Position numbers and translations under genes: made by a program | DNA from: JBOHTO01 sp050733695 | Lineage (GTDB): Bacteria; Gemmatimonadota; Gemmatimonadetes; Gemmatimonadales; Gemmatimonadaceae | Reading direction: 5' to 3' | DNA: 23,113 nucleotides | NCBI GenBank assembly: GCA_050733695.1 | Contig: JBOHTO010000008.1 | Location: 1 to 23,113 of the forward strand | In this document: in pieces, positions 1 through 8,271 of the stretch | Position numbering within the stretch: position 1 is the stretch's first letter | How the letters are laid out: each line of letters begins with the position of its first letter | The notes under the pieces: generated by a model | What the model was told of the DNA's origin: nothing | Database searches by the model: none | What the model saw: the letters and a program-made list of their open reading frames with translations, nothing else

Positions 1-1
1 C

Positions 2-1213
2 TCCGAAGGAGTGGAGCCCAGCAATGGACTGAGGCGCTACAGCACCAGGGTGAATCTGGGTCTCAACCCGTCCGAGCAGATTGGCGTGAACGCGAACCTC
101 GGCTACGTGAGCGGCAAGACGGATCTCGGCTGTGAAGCAGGTTGTGGCGGGCGCGTCTGGGGAACCGTTCTCGCAAATCCGAACAACCTCACGGGCGTCA
201 ACGCATCGCGGCGCGGGTTCCACAGTGGTACGCCCGAGGAGTACGATCTGCTCCAGAATTTCTCGCAGGACATTGATCGTTTCACCGGCAGCGTACAGCT
301 CTCCCACAACCCCTTCTCGTGGCTGCGCCATCAGGTGACCGTCGGCTCCGATCGCACCCGCGAAACCAACGTGGCCTTCACGCCGCGCGTGGACTCACTC
401 ATTGGAAGCTCGGTCTGGGGAAACGGGCCGCTCGGCGGGATCTCGCAGACGGAGCGTCAGATCAACCTCAGCACGCTGGACTATTCCGCGACGGCGACCG
501 CCGACCTTACGGGCGCCATTCAGTCGGCCACATCGGCCGGCGGACAATACTATCGAACGTCCACCGAGTTTGTCTTCGCCGAGGGCGATGTGTTCCCGGC
601 GCCAGGCCTGACGTCGGTGGATGCCACGACCCAGGACAAGGATACCGGCCACGATTTCTTCGAGGAGAAATCGCTCGGCTTCTTCGTGCAGGAGCAACTG
701 TCGTGGCGCAACCGCTTCTTTCTGACGGGTGGCGTGCGCTCCGATGATCACAGTGCCTTCGGTGCAAACTTCGACCGCGTCTACTATCCGAAGCTCAGCG
801 CGAGCTGGATCGTGAGCGAGGAACCGTTCTGGACGGTGCCGTTCGTGAACACGCTGAAGCTCCGTGGCGCCTTCGGCGAGACGGGACAGCAGCCGCCCAA
901 TTTCGCAGCGATAGCAACCTATGAACCGGTCACCGGACCGAACGACGTGGCGGCGATCACGCCACAGTTCATCGGGAACCCCGATCTTGGTCCGGAGCGG
1001 GGACGCGAGATCGAGGTCGGATTTGACGCAGGTCTCCTGGACGATCGGCTCAGCCTGGAGTTCACCTATTACAACCAGGAGACGGAGGATGCGATACTCG
1101 ATCGCGAGATAGCTCCGTCACTCGGCATTCCCGGCAGACAGTTCTTCAACGCCGGAGCGATCCGGAACACGGGCATCGAGCTGCTCACGACGGCCCGGCC
1201 GTACGAAAGGTGA
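2..1213 (+). CDS. SusC-like TonB-dependent outer-membrane receptor, internal part (5' end outside window, frameshifted at 3' end)
   Basis: This frame is open from the window edge, so the N-terminal plug and signal peptide lie outside. The translation is a run of beta-barrel strands with aromatic strand ends. It includes barrel features typical of SusC/RagA receptors: a segment around bases 860-900 encoding LKLRGAFGETGQQP, and another around 985-1030 encoding GNPDLGPERGREIEVGFD. SusC proteins import oligomers through the outer membrane using TonB energy, with a SusD lipoprotein as lid; a SusD gene follows. The frame ends at TGA 1211-1213 inside what should be a continuous barrel. The rest of the receptor continues in another frame from about 1209 to 1994, so the two halves are one gene interrupted by a frameshift. 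A one-base insertion in the AAA run at 1206-1208, or loss of two bases, would explain it. The substrate cannot be told. Family assignment is firm; whether the gene is intact in the cell is not known. Confidence 0.85.
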   Translation, partial: SEGVEPSNGLRRYSTRVNLGLNPSEQIGVNANLGYVSGKTDLGCEAGCGGRVWGTVLANPNNLTGVNASRRGFHSGTPEEYDLLQNFSQDIDRFTGSVQLSHNPFSWLRHQVTVGSDRTRETNVAFTPRVDSLIGSSVWGNGPLGGISQTERQINLSTLDYSATATADLTGAIQSATSAGGQYYRTSTEFVFAEGDVFPAPGLTSVDATTQDKDTGHDFFEEKSLGFFVQEQLSWRNRFFLTGGVRSDDHSAFGANFDRVYYPKLSASWIVSEEPFWTVPFVNTLKLRGAFGETGQQPPNFAAIATYEPVTGPNDVAAITPQFIGNPDLGPERGREIEVGFDAGLLDDRLSLEFTYYNQETEDAILDREIAPSLGIPGRQFFNAGAIRNTGIELLTTARPYER

Positions 1214-1262
1214 GGTCGTTTCTGTCGAGCTGTCGCTCACCGTCGCGACCAACGACAACGAG

Positions 1263-1994
1263 GTGCTGAGTCTGGGTGACCTGGACGTGCCGTTCGTTTC
1301 ACCAGGTACGTATCTGCGCCATCAGGTGGGATTCCCGGTCGGATCATGGTTCGAGCAGAGAATAGTGAGTGCGGATTTCGACGCAGCCAGCGGCAAGGCA
1401 ATCAACATCATGTGTGCCGATGGTCAGGGCGGGTCCACACTGTGTGCCGGAACGGACGGCAGATTCGGGACGTCCGATGACGCACCAGAGGTCTACCTCG
1501 GCCGGCCCACACCAGACCTCGAGGGCGCGTTCACGACAACGCTGACGCTCTGGAACCAGCTCCGTCTCTACGCGCTCGTGGATTACAAGCGCGGCATGCG
1601 CAAGGTCGACGGTAACACCAGAGTGCGATGCTATTTCTTCGGAGGCAGATGCAGGGAGAATTTCTTCCCTGAGGAGTTCGCACCCGAGCGCATCGCGGCG
1701 ATCCAGTCCAGCAATAACCTCGTGGACATCCTGATAGCCGATGCCAGTTTCACAAAGCTGCGGGAGCTGTCACTCTCCTACACCATTCCGGAAAACTGGG
1801 CGGGGATGCTGCGCGCCACACGAGCGACGGTATCCGTAGCCGGCCGCAATCTCTTCACATGGACCGATTATCCTGGCCTCGAGCCGGAAGCGATGTTCCT
1901 CGGCGGCAGCCGCGGTGGCAATCATACCGTATGGGAACAGACGACGATGCCGCAGCTCTCCCAGTGGGTGGTTACGGTCAACCTCGGCTTCTAG
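1263..1994 (+). CDS. SusC-like TonB-dependent receptor, C-terminal part (downstream of frameshift)
   Basis: This is the continuation of the receptor in a different frame. The coding similarity really begins near 1209, where the frame reads GEVVSVELSLTVATNDNEV, a typical SusC barrel segment. GTG 1263 is only the first possible start codon in the frame and has no Shine-Dalgarno sequence, so I do not think it is a true start. The product ends with the usual SusC features: SLSYTIP, then VSVAGRNLFTWTDYPGLEPE, then a tail of TTMPQLSQWVVTVNLGF whose last residue is the C-terminal aromatic used for outer-membrane insertion. The SusD gene starts 65 bases after the TAG. If the frameshift is a sequencing or assembly error, the two pieces form one receptor. 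If real, the receptor is inactive unless the ribosome shifts at AGG-TGA. Confidence 0.8.
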   Translation: MLSLGDLDVPFVSPGTYLRHQVGFPVGSWFEQRIVSADFDAASGKAINIMCADGQGGSTLCAGTDGRFGTSDDAPEVYLGRPTPDLEGAFTTTLTLWNQLRLYALVDYKRGMRKVDGNTRVRCYFFGGRCRENFFPEEFAPERIAAIQSSNNLVDILIADASFTKLRELSLSYTIPENWAGMLRATRATVSVAGRNLFTWTDYPGLEPEAMFLGGSRGGNHTVWEQTTMPQLSQWVVTVNLGF

Positions 1995-2059
1995 AGTGTC
2001 CTGATCGGGCATTCCAGGAACAGACATCCAAAACACCAATTCCAAAAGGTGATCTCATA

Positions 2060-3370
2060 ATGGCGATCATGATGAATCGCACCGCGCCGCCAGGTCGGCG
2101 CACTCTTCTGCTCGGCCTCGCCCTGGCCCCGCTCGTCATCGCGACTGGCGCGTGCGGTGATGACCTGCTCTCGGTGGAAACACCGAGCCGAATCCCTGCG
2201 GCCGGAATCGAGCAGCCCGCCAACGCCGAGCTGCTCGTGAACAGCGCGATCGGCGACTTCGAGTGCGCGGCCGGTTCGTACGCCGCGCTGGGTGGGCTTA
2301 TAGGCGACGAACTGATCGACGCGACACAGACCGCTGACCGCTATCCGTATGATCGTCGCGATATTCAATCCTTTGATCGTCGATACGCGACGTTCGGGTG
2401 CGCGGGAGCGCTGGGCGTCTACACACCCCTGCAGGTCGCGCGAGCGTCTGCGGAACGCGTACTGCGACTGCTCCAGGGTTGGACCGATGAAGAGGTGCCA
2501 GGTGACCGGACGGAGATGATTGCGCTTACATCGGTGTATGCGGGCTATTCCTACGTGCTCCTGGGCGAAGGATTCTGCTCCATGGCGATCTCGAGTATCG
2601 GCGCCGGCGGCGAGCAGCTTTTCGGCGGCGAGATACTCCCCGACAGTGTCCTGGAGCTCGCGGTCGATCATTTCACGAACGCACTCGCGGCAACCGCCAT
2701 CGAGGACACAAGAAACATGGCGCTTGTGGGCCGCGCACGCGCCCTTCTGAACCTCGGCCGCCTGCAGGAGGCGAAGGCAGATGCCGAACTGGTCCCGGCC
2801 GATTTCGAGGCCGTGATAAGCGCGTCGTCCGCATCATCCCGGCGCGAGAACAAGGTCTGGCAACAGACGAGCGCATTGAGCAGCGCGGCGGCGGTGGGGG
2901 CGTATTATATCAACATCGACGATCCCCGCATTCCGACCGACACCGCGCTCACATCAACCGGTGCTCCGCGAACCAGCGTAACAGGAGTCCTGATCGTGTA
3001 CCAGACCAAATTCGATGAGGCCGGCAGTCCGATCCCCCTGGCATCGGGCGACGAGGCCAGGCTGATCGTTGCGGAGGCGGAAATCGCTGCCGGTAACTTC
3101 GGCGCGGCGAGAACGATCATCGATGCCTTCCGAACAGCCGCAGGGCAGTCGGCCTTCGCGGGAGGCGATGCGGAGCTGATGGCCGAACTGATCGAGCAGC
3201 GTCGGCGCGAGCTGTTTCTCGAGGGCCAGCACCTCGGCGACTACATTCGCTACAACCTGCCGCTGACCCCACCCGCGGGCGCGGCATATCATGGCAGCGG
3301 AGTGTACGGCGATCAGCGCTGCCTGCCGTTGCCCGATGTCGAGAAGCTCAACAACCCGGCGATCACCTGA
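2060..3370 (+). CDS. SusD/RagB-like nutrient-binding outer-membrane lipoprotein
   Basis: A protein of 436 residues, slightly shorter than the usual 450-550 of SusD. It would sit on the outer surface as the ligand-binding lid of the preceding SusC receptor. ATG 2060 is chosen because AAGGTGA stands 7 bases upstream and because it gives a signal peptide (RR at 13-14, hydrophobic 16-28) ending at Cys32, a weak lipobox (TGAC). The first half carries TPR-like helices. The C-terminal third shows the family hallmarks: a helix pair with RLIVAEAEIAAGNFGAA, then LIEQRRRELFLEGQHLGDYIRY, which is the RRxELxxEG signature. No glycoside hydrolase, sulfatase or regulator lies beside the pair, so the imported substrate is unknown; Gemmatimonadota and Bacteroidota use such pairs for glycans and peptides. 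Confidence 0.9.
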   Translation: MAIMMNRTAPPGRRTLLLGLALAPLVIATGACGDDLLSVETPSRIPAAGIEQPANAELLVNSAIGDFECAAGSYAALGGLIGDELIDATQTADRYPYDRRDIQSFDRRYATFGCAGALGVYTPLQVARASAERVLRLLQGWTDEEVPGDRTEMIALTSVYAGYSYVLLGEGFCSMAISSIGAGGEQLFGGEILPDSVLELAVDHFTNALAATAIEDTRNMALVGRARALLNLGRLQEAKADAELVPADFEAVISASSASSRRENKVWQQTSALSSAAAVGAYYINIDDPRIPTDTALTSTGAPRTSVTGVLIVYQTKFDEAGSPIPLASGDEARLIVAEAEIAAGNFGAARTIIDAFRTAAGQSAFAGGDAELMAELIEQRRRELFLEGQHLGDYIRYNLPLTPPAGAAYHGSGVYGDQRCLPLPDVEKLNNPAIT

Positions 3371-3699
3371 TCGCGCGGAATCGGGAGGGGTCGCCCGTCG
3401 GGAGGGACTGACCCCGGCTCGGGACGCCGGAGGCCACAGCGCGGGAGTCGTGCGCACCGGACCGCATCCCGCGGCCGCCAGGACCGAGGCGACTATAAAC
3501 GGCACGATCGTACGGGCGAATTGCGCGCGTGCGAGTGGCCAGCAAGAGGCCGGGCTGCTATTCATTTCGTGAAACGTGAATGGGATTGCCCGGGAACGTG
3601 TCGTGCGGGCCGGGCAAAGCTGCACCCGCACCGCGCACGGTGCCAGCGAAAGACCGCGGCGCACTTCCAATGCCGGCCGCCAGTGCATACCGTAGTCGT
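3371..3699. other. Intergenic gap between SusD gene and terB-like operon
   Basis: A 329-base stretch without a convincing gene. Just after the SusD stop there is an imperfect inverted repeat, GGGGTC at 3387-3392 and GACCCC at 3410-3415, with no T-run, so at most a weak terminator. A second long-range inverted repeat, CCGGGC at 3550-3555 and GCCCGG at 3588-3593, flanks an AT-richer patch that may include the promoter of the next operon; I could not place a clear -35/-10 pair. On the minus strand an ATG at 3565 opens a lipoprotein-like leader that then runs antisense through the end of the SusD gene; I do not accept it as a gene. Confidence 0.4.
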
Positions 3700-4161
3700 A
3701 TGCTGAACAGAATCACGGCGTTCTTCGCGAACCGCATGGAGCCGGGCGAGGACGACAGCCAGACCAGTGACGAGCGCGTCCGCGTGGCGGCCTGCGCACT
3801 GCTTCTCGAACTCGCGCGTGCGGACGAGGAGTTCAGCCCCGCCGAGCGCGCCCACATCGAGGGGGCCCTCGAACGGCAGTTCGCGCTCGACCCGGCGACC
3901 GTGCGCGAACTCGTCGCCTTCGCGGGCGAGCGGCGCGAGGACGCGGTCGATCTCTTCCAGTTCACCCGCCTGATCGACAAGCACTACGACATCGGCCAGA
4001 AGATGGTCCTCATGGAGCTGATGTGGGGCGTTGTGCTCGCCGACGGGCAGATCGCCGAGCATGAGAGCTATCTCATGCGCAAGATCTCCAACCTGCTCAA
4101 CCTGGCACCCGGATATCTGGCGGAGGCGCGCCGCTCTGCGGCGTCACGCGGTGCCGACTAG
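3700..4161 (+). CDS. TerB-family (tellurite-resistance-like) cytoplasmic protein
   Basis: A protein of 153 residues matching the all-helical TerB fold, which is duplicated. Two similar helical halves each contain an acidic loop: ADEEFSPAERAHIE near residues 41-54 and ADGQIAEHESYLMRKI near 113-128. TerB-like domains bind metal ions or act as scaffolds near membranes; isolated TerB proteins are widespread and most have no known role, so the name does not imply tellurite resistance. The open frame extends upstream to 3580, but the residues before MLNRITAFF look non-coding, and TerB proteins normally start just before this segment, so ATG 3700 is chosen despite having no clear ribosome-binding site. 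It is the first gene of a compact operon; its stop overlaps the start of the TPR lipoprotein gene by 11 bases. Confidence 0.85.
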   Translation: MLNRITAFFANRMEPGEDDSQTSDERVRVAACALLLELARADEEFSPAERAHIEGALERQFALDPATVRELVAFAGERREDAVDLFQFTRLIDKHYDIGQKMVLMELMWGVVLADGQIAEHESYLMRKISNLLNLAPGYLAEARRSAASRGAD

Positions 4162-5158
4162 CCGCGCTGCGGCGCTCGGCTGCATCGCGCTCGCAGCCTG
4201 CGCTGGCTGCGCTCCAGGGAGCGGCGCCGGGTCCAGCACCGACGTACTGCCCGCAGGCGCCGAGGCGCGCTCGCTTCTGGGAAACGCGCTCGTTTCGCCC
4301 GAGCTGCCGCCCGAAACGCGGCAGCGATACGAGGAGCAACTCCGGGAAGCGCGAGCGCGGTATGACAACGATTCGACGAACGCCGACGCCATCATCTGGC
4401 TCGGCCGACGCACGGCGTACCTCGGTCGCTATCGTGAAGCGGTGGACGTGTTCACACGCGGTATCGCGCTCCACCCGCGCGACGCTCGCTTCCTGCGACA
4501 CCGCGGACATCGCTATATCACCCTCCGCCGGATCCGCGAAGCTGCACAGGACCTTCGAGCGGCGGCGGCCCTCGTCGCCGACACGCCCGACCAGGTCGAG
4601 CCGGACGGTCTTCCCAACGCACGCAACATCCCGACGAGCACGCTCCAGTCGAACATCTGGTACCACCTTGGGCTGGCTCACTACCTGGAAGGCGACTTCG
4701 CGACAGCGCTCCATGCATACCGCGAGGGAATGCTGGTCTCGGCGAACCGGGACATGCGCGTCGCGATGACGCACTGGTTGTACATGACGCTTCGCAGACT
4801 TGGCCGCCGTACGGAGGCAGCCGCGCTGCTCGAGAGCATCACGGACACGATGGACATCATCGAGAATGACGGCTATCACCGGCTGCTGCTCATGTACAAG
4901 GGGCGGTTGAGCGCCGATTCGCTCCTTGCCGCTGCACGCTCCAGAGGGGCCGTCGACGCGGCAACCGTCGGCTACGGCGTCGGGAACTGGTACTTCTACG
5001 GCAGCCGCAGGGCGCTCGCGGACTCGATCTTTCGGCAGATCGTGCACGGCGGACAGTGGAGCGCGTTCGGACACATCGCCGCGGAGGCGGAACTCGCACG
5101 CCTGCGCGGCAGGGGTGACCGCGCGCTGTCAGAGCCTCCACGACGGGGCTCGCAGTGA
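4151..5158 (+). CDS. TPR-repeat lipoprotein
   Basis: GTG 4151, inside the end of the terB-like gene, gives a short lipoprotein signal with lipobox LAAC at Cys17; earlier starts in the frame would be antisense-like extensions. The mature protein of about 318 residues is helical and carries tetratricopeptide repeats at about residues 80-112 (WLGRRTAYLGRYREAVDVF), 115-145, and 168-200 (WYHLGLAHYLEGDFATALHAY). TPRs are protein-protein docking surfaces. The C-terminal part continues as helical pairs with less regular repeats. As a lipoprotein it would be attached to the inner or outer membrane facing the periplasm. No enzyme motif is visible. The TGA stop overlaps the GTG of the ClC gene (GTGA), so the two are translationally coupled. 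The exact start is uncertain. Confidence 0.8.
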   Translation: MPTSRAAALGCIALAACAGCAPGSGAGSSTDVLPAGAEARSLLGNALVSPELPPETRQRYEEQLREARARYDNDSTNADAIIWLGRRTAYLGRYREAVDVFTRGIALHPRDARFLRHRGHRYITLRRIREAAQDLRAAAALVADTPDQVEPDGLPNARNIPTSTLQSNIWYHLGLAHYLEGDFATALHAYREGMLVSANRDMRVAMTHWLYMTLRRLGRRTEAAALLESITDTMDIIENDGYHRLLLMYKGRLSADSLLAAARSRGAVDAATVGYGVGNWYFYGSRRALADSIFRQIVHGGQWSAFGHIAAEAELARLRGRGDRALSEPPRRGSQ

Positions 5159-7011
5159 CCCAGCGCCCTCCCGAAAATCGAACGCCGAAGGACGCCCTAC
5201 CGGTCGCACCCTCCATGGCCCCGGCGCTCCAGTCTGTACAGGGGCCCCGCGAGCACGCACTGGTGGACCAGAGAGTGGTGATGGTCTCGGGCGTGGCGAT
5301 TCTTATCGCTGTCGCCGCAGCGCTCGTGGCGGAGGGACTCACGCATCTCATCGGGTTCATAACCAACATCTCGTACTACGGGCGGCTGTCGTTCGAGATA
5401 GTTGCCCCGACGCTTGAATACTTCGGGGCGTGGACAATCCTCATCCCCATCGCTGGGGCGCTCATCGTCGGTGTCATGGCGCGCTACGGCTCGACCGCCA
5501 TCCGGGGCCACGGCATTCCGGAGGTGATGGACAACGTCCTGCACGCGCGGAGCCGGATCGCTCCAAGGCTGATGTTCCTCAAGCCGCTCTCCTCCGCGGT
5601 TGCGATCGGCACGGGCGGTCCCTTCGGCGCGGAGGGCCCGATCATCGCGACCGGCGGCGCGATGGGATCGCTCGGTGGACAGCTCCTGCGGGTCACGGCG
5701 GACGAGCGCAAGACGCTCCTCGCCGCGGGTGCGGCCGCGGGGATGTCCGCGACGTTCGGGAGCCCCGTGTCGGCCGTGCTACTCGCGATAGAGCTGCTGC
5801 TGTTCGAGTTCCGACCGCGGTCGGCGGTGCCCGTGGCGCTCGCAGCCGCGACCGCGGCCGGAGTGCGCGCTCTCCTCGTCGGCTCCGAGCCCGTGTTCGC
5901 CATGGCGAACATCGCCACGCCGGGGCCGGCCGCGCTCGCATCGTACACGGTCCTCGGCCTTCTCATCGGCGTCGCGGCCGTCGGAGTGACGCGGGCCGTG
6001 TACCTCGTGGAAGACGGCTTCGAGCGCGTTCCCTTCCACTGGATGTGGTGGCCCGCCATAGGCGCCGTGGTCGTTGGCGCGGTCGGATACATCGAGCCAC
6101 GAACGCTCGGCGTCGGCTACTACAACATCGAGAACATCCTCACGGGCTCAATGCTCTGGCCCGGCATCCTGACGCTCGTGATCCTCAAGTTCGTGTCATG
6201 GGCGGTGTATCTGGGGAGCGGCACTTCGGGCGGTACGCTCGCCCCACTGTTCACCATTGGCGGAGGGCTTGGGGCCGTGCTCGGCGTCGGCGCCGCAGCA
6301 TGGCTTCCCGGCCTGGGAGTCGATCCGCATGTGGCCGCGCTGGTCGGGATGGCGGCGATCTTCGCCGGCGCGTCGCATACCCTGCTCACATCGGTCGTCT
6401 TCGCATTCGAGACCACACGACAACCGATCGGGCTGCTCCCGCTGCTCGCCGGGTGCAGTGCGGCGTATCTCGTCTCCCTGCTCATGATGCGGAACTCGAT
6501 CATGACGGAGAAGCTGGCGCGGCGTGGCGCGAGCGTACTGACGGAGTATGCCGTGGACCATCTCACGCGGGTGCTCGTGCGGGACGCTGCATCGCGCGAA
6601 GTCGTGTCGCTCAACGCCGAGGACGCCGTGACCGAGGTTCGCGAGCGGCTCGCGACGGTGGCCGGCCATCACACGCATCAGGGATTCCCCGTGCTGGAGG
6701 AGAGTGGCGACCTGATTGGAGTCGTGACGAGGCGCGATCTCATGGCGGCGGCGACCGCCCGCACGGTGCGCGAGGCGATCAAGCGTCCGCCTGCGGTTGC
6801 GTTCGAGGACAGCACGCTGCGCGAAGCGGCGGACCACATGGTGCGCGAGGGCGTCGGCCGGCTACCTGTCGTCACGCGCGAGACGCCCAATCGGGTGACG
6901 GGGATCATCTCGCGCAGCGACCTGCTCGCGGCGCACCAGCAGCGGCTGCGCGCGGCTCACCGCGTGGAGCACAGCATCGCCCCGCTGCTGCGGCGCCGCG
7001 CGCGGCGCTGA
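5155..7011 (+). CDS. ClC-family chloride channel/transporter with C-terminal CBS pair
   Basis: A 618-residue inner-membrane protein. The ClC selectivity-filter signatures are all present: GHGIP at residues 118-122, GAEGP around the gating glutamate Glu160, and GTSGGTLAP at 356-364. About ten or more hydrophobic segments fill residues 45-455. Residues of about 475-600 form two CBS domains (ending in GFPVLEESGDLIGVVTRRDL and GRLPVVTRETPNRVTGIISR), which bind adenine nucleotides and regulate such channels. In the segment after the filter the sequence is AIELLLFEFRP. E. coli ClC-ec1 has two adjacent glutamates there, one of which relays protons; here the second is Leu, so this may be a channel or an altered exchanger. 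That is inference. GTG 5155 overlaps the preceding stop. The gene sits in the operon with terB-like, TPR and DUF2156 genes. Confidence 0.93.
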   Translation: MTQRPPENRTPKDALPVAPSMAPALQSVQGPREHALVDQRVVMVSGVAILIAVAAALVAEGLTHLIGFITNISYYGRLSFEIVAPTLEYFGAWTILIPIAGALIVGVMARYGSTAIRGHGIPEVMDNVLHARSRIAPRLMFLKPLSSAVAIGTGGPFGAEGPIIATGGAMGSLGGQLLRVTADERKTLLAAGAAAGMSATFGSPVSAVLLAIELLLFEFRPRSAVPVALAAATAAGVRALLVGSEPVFAMANIATPGPAALASYTVLGLLIGVAAVGVTRAVYLVEDGFERVPFHWMWWPAIGAVVVGAVGYIEPRTLGVGYYNIENILTGSMLWPGILTLVILKFVSWAVYLGSGTSGGTLAPLFTIGGGLGAVLGVGAAAWLPGLGVDPHVAALVGMAAIFAGASHTLLTSVVFAFETTRQPIGLLPLLAGCSAAYLVSLLMMRNSIMTEKLARRGASVLTEYAVDHLTRVLVRDAASREVVSLNAEDAVTEVRERLATVAGHHTHQGFPVLEESGDLIGVVTRRDLMAAATARTVREAIKRPPAVAFEDSTLREAADHMVREGVGRLPVVTRETPNRVTGIISRSDLLAAHQQRLRAAHRVEHSIAPLLRRRARR

Positions 7012-7037
7012 CGGCCCGGGCCGGCACGCGGCTCACC

Positions 7038-8129
7038 GTGCCAGGTCAGCGGCCGGCCTCCACCGACGAGCTCGACAGGGCGCGCTCGATCGTTCTCCGG
7101 CACGGGTGGAATGCCACGGCGTACCAGATATTGAATCCGGGGATCATGCTCTGGTTCTCCGATGCGGGGGACGGAGTGGTGGGCCACGTCACGCGGCACC
7201 GGGTGCGCGTCGTCGTGGGCGCGCCGGTGTGCGCGCACGCACGACTCGCCGATTGCGCCGCCGAGTTCGAGCGGGACGCCGCGCGCCGCGGAGAACGCGT
7301 CTGCTACTTCGGCGCGGGCGAGCGACTCGAATCGATTTACGCTCGTTCGGCCGAACATTCGATGATGCGGCTCGGCGGTCAGCCTGCGTGGGACCCGTCG
7401 CACTGGCCGGAGATCCTTCGCTCGCATGCGTCGCTCCGGGCGCAGCTCAATCGGGCACGCAACAAGGGCGTCGCCGTCGCCGAGTGGGACAGCGCGCGCG
7501 CGCAGGAGCATCCCGAGCTCTCTCGGTGCCTCACCGAGTGGCTCGCGGCGCGGCGCCTCCCTCCCATGCACTTCATGGTTGAGCCATGGACACTGTCGCG
7601 ACTTGCGGATCGCCGCGTCTTCGTGGCCGAGCGTGCGGGAGGGGTTGTCGCGTTCCTGCTGGCATCACCCGTTCCGGAGCGCGCGGGCTGGCTCGTGGAG
7701 CAGATCATCCGCGGGCGCAATGCATCGAATGGAACGGCGGAGCTGATGATCGATACCGCGATGCGTGCGTTCGCGGACGAAGGTGCGCGTTACATCACGC
7801 TCGGGCTCGCGCCGCTGTCGCGCCGCTCCGGAGCGCCGGCGGGCGACAGCTCCGCCTGGCTGCGGTTGCTGCTGCTCTGGATACGCGCGCACGGTCGCAG
7901 GTTCTACAACTTCGACGGGCTCGACGCATTCAAGGCCAAGTTCCGGCCGGAGCGGTGGGAGCCGATCCATGCGGTCACGACCGAGCGACGGTTCTCGCCG
8001 CGGTCGCTGTACGCGATCGCGGCGGCGTTCGCGGACGGATCGCCCGTCGTGCTCGTGGCGCGCGCGATGGTGAGGGCCGCGGTGCAGGAAGGCCGGTGGA
8101 TGGCGCGGCGTGTGGGTACATCGCGGTGA
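7038..8129 (+). CDS. DUF2156 / phosphatidylglycerol lysyltransferase C-terminal-domain protein
   Basis: A soluble 363-residue protein that matches the catalytic GNAT-like half of MprF/LPG synthase (DUF2156). Characteristic stretches are HGWNATAYQILNPGIMLWFS near residue 23, LNRARNKGV near 140, and GLDAFKAKFRPERWEPIHAV near 295. The MprF domain transfers an aminoacyl group from tRNA to phosphatidylglycerol, but MprF also has a large membrane flippase half, which is absent here; stand-alone DUF2156 proteins are mostly uncharacterised. The frame is open far upstream, but that part is a shadow of the ClC gene. GTG 7038, 26 bases after the ClC stop, is the first sensible start and lacks a strong ribosome-binding site. 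Probably last gene of the operon. A link with the anion transporter in envelope charge or acid stress is possible but speculative. Confidence 0.8.
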   Translation: MPGQRPASTDELDRARSIVLRHGWNATAYQILNPGIMLWFSDAGDGVVGHVTRHRVRVVVGAPVCAHARLADCAAEFERDAARRGERVCYFGAGERLESIYARSAEHSMMRLGGQPAWDPSHWPEILRSHASLRAQLNRARNKGVAVAEWDSARAQEHPELSRCLTEWLAARRLPPMHFMVEPWTLSRLADRRVFVAERAGGVVAFLLASPVPERAGWLVEQIIRGRNASNGTAELMIDTAMRAFADEGARYITLGLAPLSRRSGAPAGDSSAWLRLLLLWIRAHGRRFYNFDGLDAFKAKFRPERWEPIHAVTTERRFSPRSLYAIAAAFADGSPVVLVARAMVRAAVQEGRWMARRVGTSR

Positions 8130-8225
8130 TCGGCGTGAGGGGGTGGTGGTGGCAACCTGGATTCCAATTTGCGCGGCATGACGGACGGGCGCGCAGGTCC
8201 ACGTCCGATTCCTGGCGCACGCCTT

Positions 8226-8241
8226 GCGCGGTGCTCCGCGC
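8226..8241. other. Short GC hairpin upstream of glucose dehydrogenase gene
   Basis: GCGCGG, loop TGCT, CCGCGC: a perfect 6-bp stem with a four-base loop in the 142-base gap before the dehydrogenase gene. There is no T-run, so it is not a standard terminator. It may be a chance structure in GC-rich DNA. Confidence 0.3.
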
Positions 8242-8271
8242 GGCACTCACTGAACCGGAAGAGCGAGCGAA

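Noticed and set aside
3387..3415. Terminator after the SusD gene
   Set aside because: Only six pairs with a 17-base loop and no T-run; not strong enough for a separate feature.
2954..3565. Minus-strand frame with a lipoprotein-like leader (VASVLAAAGC) starting at 3565
   Set aside because: After the leader it runs for over 400 bases antisense to the SusD C-terminal domain, has no recognisable domain, and would be an improbable deep overlap.
5430..7037. Long upstream extension of the DUF2156 frame through the ClC gene
   Set aside because: Arg/Gly/Ala-rich out-of-frame reading of the ClC coding sequence; DUF2156 similarity begins only after 7038.
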